DNA of 64,000 bases, from NCBI RefSeq assembly GCF_029867415.1, contig NC_081182.1:13576497-13640496 (forward strand). Reading direction: 5' to 3'. The DNA is from Vicia villosa. Taxonomy: Eukaryota; Streptophyta; Magnoliopsida; Fabales; Fabaceae. The notes beneath the pieces are model-generated. The model saw only the letters and a program-made list of their open reading frames with translations, had not been told where the DNA came from and did not search any database. A program made the position numbers and the translations under genes. Below, piece after piece: positions 32,540 through 43,115 of this stretch. Position 1 is the stretch's first letter. Every line of letters begins with the position of its first letter.

Positions 32540-34039
32540 TGTAAGTACGAAGTGTGCGCCTAAGAGGGGGTGAATTAGGACCTTGAAATGTTATCCAATT
32601 TTAGAAACAAGTTGTTCTTATTTTCCTGGTTTGGTGCAAGAGTTTGGAAATGTGTTACTTTCTTTTCTGGTTATGATTTGTGAAAGCGGTAAATGCGGAA
32701 AAGTAAAGAACACAATGACGTATACTGGTTCCCCTCACAGTCCGAGAGTACTCCAGTCCCCTTTCAACATGAAAGAGATTTTACTATTGTTTGTGACTTA
32801 CACAAGACAAACCAAACACCAAGAACAATCCTCTTGGATTTTCACTAAGTACACTAAGAGAACAATCCTCCCTTAATGACTCACTTGTTTCCAACAATCC
32901 TGGACAACAAGATTTCAACCACCAAGAACAATCCTCTTGGATTTACTAAATTGATTTTGAGAACAATCCTCTCACTAATAAAAAAAAACCCTTGCTTCCA
33001 ACAACCCTGGATAGCAAGTCAATAATAACCAAATATATTTGAGTAGTAATGTTGATGAACATATATCAATCACTAGGATTGACCTTCTCTTCCAAACAAG
33101 CAATTTATGATGAAAATATAGTGCTCAAGTGTTTATGAGAATGATATGAATTTTCTAGAATGTTATGAACATCCATGTAGAAAATTCTTTATGAAATATT
33201 AAGAACAAAAACACTTGTTTGAAAATTTGAGTGAAAAATATGATGTTAAGTTGCAATGGAAGAGGTGATTTTTAATATGAAATTTCATGTATTTATAAGT
33301 GCACAACACTTCTATGAAACATGGTAAATTTTGAAACATTTTCATGAAGGTTTGAAATAGTTTAAAATAACAATGGTTCATGAAAAAACATAATTTTAAA
33401 TTCTGTACAGCACTTCTTAAGTCAGTTAAAACGGCCACTTGACTTAACAAGTTCGTAGCATTTTTCAAATTTCAAATATAAAAAAAACGAGTTCAGAACG
33501 TTGTAAATTGTGGCGGTTTTTGTGCTGTTACGGCCGCTAAAAACGCCATAATTTACCAAAAACTGCATGTTTGAAAAAATTAAAATATTTAAATAATTGT
33601 CTAAATATTTGAACCATCCTAATGCAACATCTATTGATTTATTCAAGTCAATATATTATATTTTAAAGTGATTTAACATGGTTCAAACATAATAAAAAAT
33701 TATATTTAAAAGAGATTTAACATGGTTCAAATATGATTAAAAAATATATATTTGAAAGTGATTTTGAACACAAATGACCAATGCATGCAAGTGATTTTTT
33801 TGGAGAATAATTTGAGCACTAAAATTATCAATATAATTGCATGCTTATACCTCAATAAATCAAGATCAATGCTATTCTTCAAAATATAATTTCTTTGATG
33901 CTAGCTTTCACACATGATGAATTTTGAGTACTTGATTTGATTAAATGCACTTGAGGCTTTTTCCATACTTTTGCCATGATCATTTGATTATTACTTTGTC
34001 TTCATCAAAACACTATAGATGGAGAGTCTTGACTTCACA
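32540..34039. mobile_element. 1.5-kb solo LTR
   Basis: Starts TGTAAGTACGAAG and ends GACTTCACA, with a perfect 5-bp target duplication ATATT at 32535-32539 and 34040-34044. It contains the LTR-typical phrase GCCTAAGAGGGGGTGAATTAGG and repeated AAGAACAATCCTC blocks. There is no interior or second LTR, so it arose by LTR-LTR recombination. Open frames in it are not genes. Confidence 0.88.
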
Positions 34040-34044
34040 ATATT

Positions 34045-34490
34045 AGTCTCGGTCGACCACTATGTAAAACTTACAACCATTCTAGAATCTTCCCAATGCA
34101 CGAGGACTATCCTACTGATGATCACAAATGATTTAATTTTCAGGTGCATCCAATGACTCTCTACGATCTTAGCTTGACAAATAGAAATTTTGATATTCCC
34201 TCTCTACTATATAGAGATAATCCGCCAATTCAGGTATTAAATTTCAAAATCAATTTCGATTCACTCTTCTCCTCCACGTACTAATTTGAGCGTTGGAATA
34301 CTAACTTTGTAGATCAGCTCCCTCCTCCGCCGCATCGGAAGTTCATATCCGCCATTACCTCTGATCCTCACTATATTTCTGGTTTTAATACGAAAAATAA
34401 TATTAATTTTACTATTAAATTAATACATATAATTATTTTCTAAAAAAATTATTTATGTTTTAAGTAGAACATTTTAATTAATGAGATGAA
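34045..34490. other. Unassigned stretch, no gene seen
   Basis: The first ~90 bp continue the sequence interrupted by the solo LTR. The rest is AT-rich without recognisable features. Confidence 0.45.
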
Positions 34491-34499
34491 ATGAGTATT

Positions 34500-34830
34500 G
34501 AGTAATTATTTATTTGGAGCATTCATTACATCATCTTTGTTTAAATATCTCTTAACCATACTTTATCAAGACATAGAGCTTGAAAATAGTTTATATAGAG
34601 TGACACTCCTTACCTTATCAACCGGTTTTGTAAGGATGAATTATGTCAAACTCTAATATGATATCAGAGCGTATAAACGAATCATGGGCCGCCCACCATT
34701 AACATTTACGCACCAAACCTAAAAAGAGTGTTGAGCGTGAGAGGGTTTAATAAGAATATCCTAAGTCCTATTTGTTAGACATAGAGCTTTAAAATAGTTT
34801 ATATAGAGCTTGAAAATATTTCGTCAACTC
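34500..34830 (+). mobile_element. TRIM-like miniature LTR element relic
   Basis: Near-repeated AGACATAGAGCTT..AAAATAGTTTATATAGAG ends at about 34,570 and 34,778 flank TGATATCAGAGC (34659-34670), a one-mismatch initiator-Met tRNA primer site, followed by ATGGGCCGCCCACC and GTTGAGCGTGAGAGGG. This is the usual TRIM layout. Boundaries are approximate. Confidence 0.6.
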
Positions 34831-34838
34831 CCCCTTAT

Positions 34839-35565
34839 TAGGGATGGCAGCGGGGCAGATCGGGGGCGGGTTTAAGCACACCCAGACCCACATCCACCAC
34901 CTAGACCCAGACGTGCTCCCGTTCCCGGTCGGGGCTAACATTTGTTCCCATACCCCCAAGAAACGAGTTTTCCCGCACCCGCCCGAATAAAATTTTAATT
35001 TTTTAAATAAAAAAATAATAATAATTAAACTAAATAATTGATTATTTAAAAAACATTTTTTATGTTTGATATTTTTATTTAAATTATATTTTAAAAAAAA
35101 ACAAATAATAATTCTAATGAGAGAATTGTTAACCAGTGCTCTTGGGGCACTCTTTAAGTGATTAAAGTGGTAAGTTTTTTTAAAAAAATGTGTGTATTTA
35201 ATGCATTGAAAATTGAAATATTGACTTTTATAAAGAATATTTTATTTATTTAGTATGCTTAAAAAGTGTTCTAAGGGCACTCGTTAGCAAAACCCTTATA
35301 ATAAACATGATATTATAATATTAAAAAGTGTAAATGAATAATAAAACTATTAAAAATAAATTAAATTAATTAAATTTAGTTGGCGGGTGCGGGACGGTTG
35401 CGGGTGCAGGGCAGGTACTAGCATCATCTGGCCCCGCATTCAGCCTTGTAAATAAAAATCAAGTTTTTCCCGCATTCGTACCCGGTTAAACCGGGTTTTT
35501 CCATTAATTTTAGGGCGGAGACAGACGGGGCCCAACGGAAGCAGGTTTATTTGCATACTTATAAC
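34839..35565. mobile_element. hAT-like MITE relic (TAGGGATGG end) with nested MITE
   Basis: Begins TAGGGATGGCAGCGGGG followed by G/C-rich 'GGGGCGGGT/CCCGCACCCG' text, like the element at 58.6-59.3 kb. The right end is degenerate (near TTTATTTGCATACTTA), so its boundary and target duplication are uncertain. Confidence 0.55.
35121..35298. mobile_element. Small MITE with GTGCCC-type inverted ends
   Basis: The left block GTTAACCAGTGCTCTTGGGG and the right block (inverted) GCTAACGAGTGCCCTTAGAA are imperfect inverted repeats around an AT-rich centre. It sits inside the 34.8-35.6 kb MITE. Confidence 0.6.
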
Positions 35566-37018
35566 ATCATTTTTAAGAATATATTGCTAAAAAATCACTT
35601 TTATTATTTTAGAGTTTTATTAGTCATATATTTCATCTCCGCGCCCATTTATTATTACTGCTTCAAACATTTGATATAGAAACATTTCTTCAAAGTTCAA
35701 ACCCTCCAACCTTTTGGTTTTTCCCATCACACATACCATTATAATATTTTACTAAACAATCATTTATAATAAAATTTGAGAATTCAACATCAAACCAAAT
35801 AAGTATAGTACTACTATAATGTTAGCATAACTAGCTAAGCAAACAAACCCTACATCTACATCTACATCTGAACTTGTCAGATTATCTAATAAGTCATTAT
35901 CTAATAAGTCATGCAAACCTAACAAGTGAGACTACTTAAACATGCAAAATCATACACGGTACTTTTAATGTTTCTCATGAGACTATTTTGTCTGAAAGCT
36001 TAGATTCAATGTTGGACATGTTGGAATCTCTATGAGTTGATAGCATAAGACTCATCATCTTACACTACTAACAAAGACATGAGTCATGATTCTTGCACAA
36101 AATACAGAAACGTAGGATGTGGACTCACCTTACTTTTGAGCACCGATTGCACATAACATAAGTTTAAGCTATTCTGATCATTGATTACATGCATACATAT
36201 ATAGCACATAGTTTCGGCTATTTCGACCATATTATTAAATGTATATTTAAACTAGAGATTAATTCAATAAAATTAGTAATGTATATGAAATTCGAATAAT
36301 AGAAATATGATATCGATATAAATACAATGATATCAGTAATAATTTTAAAAAATAATATATTAAATATAATAACAAGTATTAGTATCAATTTAAACATCGA
36401 TATTGACACGAATAAATTTTTTTTAAAGATGTCGATGTTACATAATTAATATAATATTTTGATTTTTGTCGAGGCTTTCAGGTTTAATATATGTCTAAAT
36501 TATAATCTGTAAAGTTCAATTCAATAAATTTACAAGAATAAAATTGAAATTTATAAGTTCTATGTAAATGTTAACCGAATTCACAAATATTGATATTGTA
36601 GGATTGATTAACATATCTATTTTAAACTAGACATAACAGTTATATGTGTGAGCTATTTTAAATAAATTAAAATTAAGATTATAAACAATATGAAATACTT
36701 TATCAAAATAAATTATAAGCTACAAAAAAATAAACTATATGGTGCGTTATTTATTTTAATAGTATTTGTTTAAAATTTTTTAAGAATATATTGCTAAAAA
36801 ATCACTTTTATTATTTTAGCAGAGTTTTTTAAGATTTAAAAAGAATATTTTAATTTTTAAATGAAATTTTTTTCCAAAATTTATTTTTAAAAGCAAAAAA
36901 CTTAAGTTTAGGAGTTTCAAATTAAAAAAATTGATATTAAACAAACGATTTTTCTTAAAAAATTAATTTTCTTTTTAAATTCAACACAAACACACAAAAA
37001 GCTACGAGAAAATAACTA
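35566..37018. other. AT-rich intergenic stretch with a 40-bp direct repeat
   Basis: AAGAATATATTGCTAAAAAATCACTTTTATTATTTTA occurs at about 35,574 and again at about 36,781, 1.2 kb apart. Between the copies nothing coding is seen. The first half resembles BURP-flank sequence (hexamer-rich, ACATGCAAAATCATACACGG). Confidence 0.5.
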
Positions 37019-37559
37019 TCTACATTATACGAAAATAAACTCTTCTGGAAAGTACCAATAAACCCCTCTACTTCAATATGTTGCCACGTGTATGCCTTAT
37101 CTTTCTTGCTCTCATTTGTCTTGCTTTTTATTCTTTCTTTACTTCTATTTCTTATTACATTTCATGATGATACATTGCTTCCAATGCATGGCTTGGCTCA
37201 AATATAGTGAATCAAATGCAACAAAATTATAATAAACATTATTTTTTTAATATAAAAATCATATGAATAATTATTAAAAAAAATTATAATTTTATTAACC
37301 ACTATTTTAAAAATATATATCTACATTAATTACAATTTATAAATAAATATTCGTTTTTATTAATTATTGGAAAAAATGGTTTCTCAAGTATAAATAATGT
37401 GTCATTAATTTAAATGTAAAAAATATATATTTTTTATGCATAAAATTGTAACACCAATAATTTATAATTAAAGTGATATAAATAATATTAAAATTATCTT
37501 TTGTTTTGTCTCAAACTCCTTTTATCTTAATATTTTTATTCAAAAATGGTATATGGAAA

Positions 37560-38728
37560 AAAATTTATTATTAATCTAATTTTTTTTATATGAAAATTTA
37601 CTATCAGGCATATGGGGATTTGAATCCAATTTAGTACCTCTGTCCAAATGCTTTGTGTAGGTTGGCAGCCGAAGAAAAGATGGTTCATTGATTCTTCCTC
37701 AGAGCAGAAACAACAATTCTTATTATCAATCATTCCAAATTTAAAAAGTCTCTCCTTGGTGGCAAGTTTACCATGGCAAGCAAGCCACATAATGAAACAT
37801 GATCGCGGTATAGCATTGTTACCATAGATTAAGTCCTTCCACTCAACTTTTTGATCACACTACTGCAGGATTTTATATGCTTTACTCATGTTGAAATTCT
37901 CCCAGCACATTACCTCTTCCACTTCTTTTCTCTTGCTGATATCCTCTCTCTGCTTAAGGATGGATTTCATGATCCATGTATGTGAAGGCTTGGGTTCCAT
38001 TTCCATTAGACTTTTATTTTTCAGGTAATACTCTTGAATCCATTTGACCCAAAGAGAAGCGGATTTTCCACTTAAATTCCAAAGGAGCTTTATCAAGTTA
38101 GTCTTATTCCAAATATAGATATCAATTACATTCAACCCCCTCTACATTTTGGGCTGCAAACGGTTTTCCACTCGACGGGTGCTCTGCGACTACCCTCGAA
38201 ACCACCTGTCCATAAGAAAATGCGACAAATGGACTCTATTTTCTGAATGACATTCTTGGGGAAAGGGAAACAATGCAACCAGTAATTAGTGATTGCAAAC
38301 ATCACACTTTTAATCAATTGTAATCATCCTGCATACGTAAGCATTCGTGCGCTCCAGTGTTTTATTTTATCAACAATGCGATCCACCAGAGGCATATAGT
38401 GATGAATAGGAAGTTTCTTACCCGTCACCGGCACACCAAGATATCTGAATGGCAGTTGGCCTTCCTGAAAATTAGTAACTTGTATAAGTTTTTCTTTAGT
38501 TCCGTTATCCACTCCAGCACAGTAAATCCTACACTTTTGCGGGTTTACTTTTAGGCCTGTTGCCTGCGAAAACTTCGTGAACGTAGTCATCATCATCTTC
38601 ACAGACCATTCATCACCACGAGAGAACATAAGTAGGTCATCTGCGAAACACAGATTGGTTATCTTAAGTTTTTCGCATTTCGAATGATAGTTGAAGTTGC
38701 TGTCTTTTTGTAAACGATACCTAAACAA
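37560..38728 (-). pseudogene. LINE (non-LTR) reverse transcriptase fragment, broken
   Basis: Minus strand. 38728-38324 encodes the end of a reverse transcriptase domain with the catalytic FADDLLMFSRGD box and PFRYLGVPV. 38317-37860 continues through the post-RT region (FLWTG). 37790-37640 encodes the zf-RVT zinc-binding region (MWLACHGKLATKERL...CCFCSEEESMNHLFFGC). Stops and frame changes separate these parts; the endonuclease and 5' half are missing, and no poly-A tail is visible. Both edges cut into the 190-bp AT-rich repeat of the host Helitron, so it was captured or inserted within that array. Non-functional. Confidence 0.85.
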
Positions 38729-39290
38729 AAATAATATTTGTATACGGGAAAAAATCTATTATTAATATAAATATTTTTATATACGAAAAAAGTATTTATG
38801 ATCCAAATATTTTTTGTTCAAAAATGATATTCGGGAAAAAATCTATTATTGATCTAAAGTTTTTTTATACAAAAATTTACTATTGATCCAAATAGTTTTG
38901 TAAAGGATACCTAAACAAAAATAATATTTGTATACGGGAAAAATCTATTATTGATAGAAATATTTTTATATACGAAAAAATGTATTTAGGATCCAAATAT
39001 TTTTTATTAAAAAACGATATACAGGAAAAAATATATTATTAATCTAAATATTTTTATATATGGAAATTTACTATTGATCCATATATTTTTGTAATTGATG
39101 CCTAAACAAAAGTAATATTTATATACAGAAAAAACCTATTATTGATATAAATATTTTTATGTACGAAAAATGGTATTTATGACCTAAATATTTATGATCC
39201 AAAAATAATATACGGAAAAAAATTATTATTGATCTAAATATTTTTATATACAAAAAAATTATTATTGATCTAAATATTTTTTTTCTTTTT
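38706..39290. repeat. ~190-bp AT-rich tandem array
   Basis: Three units, each starting TTTTGTAA..GATACC/GATGCC and containing ATACGGGAAAAAATCTATTA and TATTTTTATATACGAAAAA, at about 38,706, 38,896 and 39,087. A further part-unit lies left of the LINE fragment near 37,530-37,605. Confidence 0.8.
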
Positions 39291-39350
39291 TAATCTTTTA
39301 TTTAAAATTAATATATTATATGAATATTTTTATTTTTTAATCTTCTCCTT

Positions 39351-39545
39351 TCACGGGTACCAGATATTTTTCTATACATTCAATTATTATTTTTTCACGG
39401 GTACCAGACATTTTTCTAAACATTCAATTATTATTTTTTCACGAGTACCAGACATTTTTCTATACATTCAATTATTACTTTTTCATGGGTACCAGACATT
39501 TTCCTATACATTTAATTAATTTTTTTTTACGAGTACCAGACATTT
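39351..39545. repeat. ~42-bp tandem repeat near the Helitron 3' end
   Basis: Five units with the phrase TTTCACGGGTACCAGACATTT and spacer CTATACATTCAATTATTA; later units are diverged (CATGGG, TACGAG). Subterminal tandem repeats are common in non-autonomous Helitrons. Confidence 0.85.
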
Positions 39546-39837
39546 TTCTATTAAAAAATATACATCTGAAACAAATGCGCGTCCCGTACCAGAACTCGTG
39601 CGAACGCACAGGTTTGTTACTAATTACTAATATAAATTGTTTTTTGGCATATAAAATTATAAATTATAAAACAAACTAATTTCTTTTTAAATAATCTTGC
39701 CAAATAAAATTTTAATGTCCTAATTATTTATAATGTTTCTTTTCATTCACTTATAAATAATGAATAAAAAATAAACTACAAACTTAAAAATGATTTTGCC
39801 AAACAAAGTTTTAATGGGCTGGTTATTGATACTTTTT

Positions 39838-40572
39838 GAGAATTTCTTTATTGACCCCTCTATGGGGTGACCCCCAGCGAAAAATCAAAAATACTCCTAT
39901 TTCGAAAATATTTTTTTTTTCAAAATTTTCTCAGAATTCGGAAATGCACTTCCGAAAACATCAAATGAGGAATGTTTTCTTAGATGTATTTCTGTTTCCA
40001 CCCATTATTTGTTTTTACCAGTAATTGAAATGTAACCATCAAGTAGTCCAAAAGTACCATTAATACCTGAAATTAAAATGAAATCGAATCAGAAAAAGAA
40101 AATTCCTTCCCTTAAGGAATTGATATCTTATTATGAATCACAAGGGATGGATTCACATGAAGCATCTTTGAAGGTTATTGAGGATTTGCAGAAAACTTTA
40201 TTTGGAGTGATATCATCTGGCAGAGGTAAACAACATAGGGTGTTAAATGAAGCATCTTTGTTGGTTTTTTGCAATTAATAGAGGATTCGGTCATGAGAAG
40301 CTAGGAGGAGTTGAAAATAGAATATGGAAACAAATTGGGAAGAAGATTGGATTTTTTTACTATGTCTTTTTTCGGAAGTATACTTCCGAAATCCTTTTGG
40401 AAATGCATCTCCGAAAACACCTCCATTTGATGTTTTCGGAAGTACATTTCTGAATTTTGGAAAAATTTTGAAAAAAAAATGACTTCGGAAATGCATTTTC
40501 GAAATTTAGAGGCATTTTGAGATTTTTTCCACGGGTGACTAAGAAGGTTATGGGGTCAATAAAGAAATTCTC
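39838..40572. mobile_element. 735-bp non-autonomous Mutator-like element
   Basis: Inverted termini GAGAATTTCTTTATTGACCC match at both ends, and 8 bp TACTTTTT are duplicated at 39830-39837 and 40573-40580. The subterminal GGGGTGACCCCCAGCG block and TTCGGAA..TTCCGAA palindromes match the family of the 11.5-27.1 kb element. It carries an exon-like ORF and is therefore a Pack-MULE candidate. Confidence 0.85.
40078..40230 (+). pseudogene. Exon-like captured ORF in the small Mutator-like element
   Basis: An ATG-initiated frame encoding a polar, helix-like segment (KKIPSLKELISYYESQGMDS, then HEASLKVIEDLQ) up to a plausible donor, SSGR|GTAAAC at about 40,227. Beyond that the frame degenerates. Composition is that of a real exon, much more than surrounding sequence. 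I do not recognise the source gene firmly. It is probably a captured host-gene fragment; expression is unknown. Confidence 0.5.
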
Positions 40573-40580
40573 TACTTTTT

Positions 40581-42880
40581 TTCATACTGGCTGCAGAGTC
40601 AATTTTGGGTCTGGACAAGCAGGTACACAATCTAGTGCTTAAAAAATGGAAACCTCAAGCTTAAAAAAAGGGAAACCTCAATTTTAGGAGGTTGAGTTAA
40701 GAAATTATAATATTAAAAATCATAAAAAATATATTTGTTAGAGAAATCATTAAATAACTCCTTGAATGTATCCCTGCGGCTTAGCATTGCTTTGGGAGCT
40801 CAGTGTTAGCGGTTTGAGACTTAGTGGCTTGCATCTCAAATTTTAATTATAAAAATTTGTATATAATTAATTAAAATTATAATAAAATTTTAAGTCAAAA
40901 TTTATTTTCAATGATTATTTATTGTAACTCTTATAAGTTTATTTTAATTTATTTTAGTATAAATTTTAGAGACTATTTATATTTATAATTAAATATTTAA
41001 AATTTTGTCATACAATTAACCTATTTATTATCAAATTTTTATGATAAAATCAAATTTATTTTTCAATCAGATAAACTTGCGTATTAGGATCACAACATGA
41101 TTTACTCATACTCCTACATTTTCTAGCCATATGACTTCTTTGGAATCTACATTGTTAAAATATTCACTTTCTTTGTTTAACGTGAATAAACATGCTCAAT
41201 GGATAGTGTGGTACTGTGGTTGAGTCTCTAAATAATTCCTCTAATGATTTTATTGTTGAAGCATCAAGTGTTCCGAAAGCCAAAGAAAATTCTAACCCAA
41301 ACAAATCACATCAATAATGTATATCGCTCTTGAAATCTTTAAGTAACAATAGGAATTGTTTAGAGTAGTAGGTGAAAGCAAAGTATCGGATCAGAGTGTC
41401 TAGTGGATCATGCAAGCTACAATGACTAGTCTTCCTCATATTAGTGATGTATGCTTGGAAACATATGAGAAAAGTGGTTCGTAGGCTTTTGATCCCAAGT
41501 TTTTTGAAGATGTTGCTCAATAGAATTTTTAACTATGATTAGTATTTTTATTATGTCTTGCATTTATATTTCTCAATTTCAAAATTGAACTATGGTATTT
41601 TTCTGATTTAGTTGTTTTCTACGTAGTAAGTAGCTGTATTTTAAAGTATGTAACTTATGTGCAATGTGCATGACACAACACTACTTGGTGTTTTACTGTT
41701 GTGTAGTTCATAAAATTACTATAACTGATAATGGATTTGTGTAAGGCAGGGTTTGAAAAAATTATTATATGGTTTACCGATTTCCTTATGATCCTTTTTG
41801 GTGTTTTTGTTCCATGTAAGACGCGGGTTGAATGAAGTTAATTGGGATCTGTAGAATTTCAAACTCTGATTTTGTTGGTGTGCCATGGAGACAAGTGAGA
41901 CATAATATTCATAATTGTGAGAATTATATTGGTTGTCTGACAGATAGGCATGCTTCTTTTTAGTGTTTTACGCTATGTTGGGGGAGTTTGGAAGGGAGAG
42001 GAATGGAAGACTACGGAAAATGAATTTTTAAAAAAATATAAAAAAAATATTTGATTTTTTAAAAAAATGATTTTGTTTAGAATAATAAAATGATGTATAT
42101 CATTACTATATTTTTTAATTTTTCGAATATTATAATAATATAGAAGATTTGTTAAAATTTTATGTAAGCCCTCAAAAATTCTCTAAAGCTCTCATTCAAT
42201 ACAAATTTTTAGTTCCTCCAAATTAGAGATTTTTGGGTGTTATGAATAAGAGCAAACCTTCTAAAACCCTTTCAACGAAAATCATTCAATTTTTTCACTC
42301 AATCCTTCTATTTTTTTAAAGTCCTTCCCTCACTTCCCTTCCAAACTCCCAAACATAACCTTAAGGTTTATTCTTCCGCGCTCGTGTACGCGGCTGCTTT
42401 CCTAAAGTACTCTTAGTTCATATGTGTTTCTTTCAATCCACCAAAAAAATCATATATCTTTTTCTTCATTTCCAAATATACTGTGATCGGAATTTAATGC
42501 ACCAACAGTGTCTGTTATCCTTAGATTGATTGTGGACTCTTATTTTAGAGCTCTGTGCCTTCTTTAAAACTCCACACAATAGAGCTTCATGCCTTCTTTA
42601 ATATATTTGAACATGTGGACTCTTATTCTAATCAGACATTGTGACAGAAAAAATACAATATATGACTAGATTGATTGTTCAAACAAGTATATACATTAAT
42701 TAATTGGCTTCAATTTAACGCAATAAAATATGATATATGTATGTGTATATAGAAACTATTATTTTACTGTCATTCTCATGATTTAATAGTGATAGAATTA
42801 AGAAAATTTCTAATATTCATTAATAACACACATAATAATACTAATACTAGGACAATTGTTCTAAACTCCTTACTTAAAGG
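40581..42880. other. AT-rich intergenic stretch, no gene seen
   Basis: 2.3 kb with only short frames. CTCCTTGAATGTATCC...GTTTGAGACTTAGTGG near 40.76-40.83 kb and other pieces look like generic repeat DNA. Nothing is supported. Confidence 0.5.
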
Positions 42881-43115
42881 TCTAACAAACAACTACCTAA
42901 GTTTGAAATACTAGACTAAAGTGACTTCATCTCAATCTTTAAATTGAGGTTTATTTTAAAACACAATTATCTAGTTCTTAGAAACAAGACCTTACTTAGT
43001 GCACAAACAAGACCTTACAGGACACGAAAATTAAAAACATAGGAACAACATTAAAAGGTTTGGAAATGACACATATATCGATTAACAAAGATATAAATTA
43101 GTAGTTTCCTTTTGT

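Larger units (their letters stand above)
37019..39623 (+). mobile_element. Non-autonomous Helitron carrying a LINE fragment
   Basis: The 5' end TCTACATTATACG follows A37018; the 3' end has a GTGCG-AA-CGCAC hairpin (39598-39609) ten bases before CTAA, followed by T39624. This fits A^T insertion without target duplication. A CCACGTGT block near the 5' end parallels CCACATGT in the larger Helitron at 46.8-56.0 kb. The interior holds a LINE fragment, a 190-bp tandem array and a 42-bp tandem repeat. No Rep/helicase frame. Confidence 0.72.
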
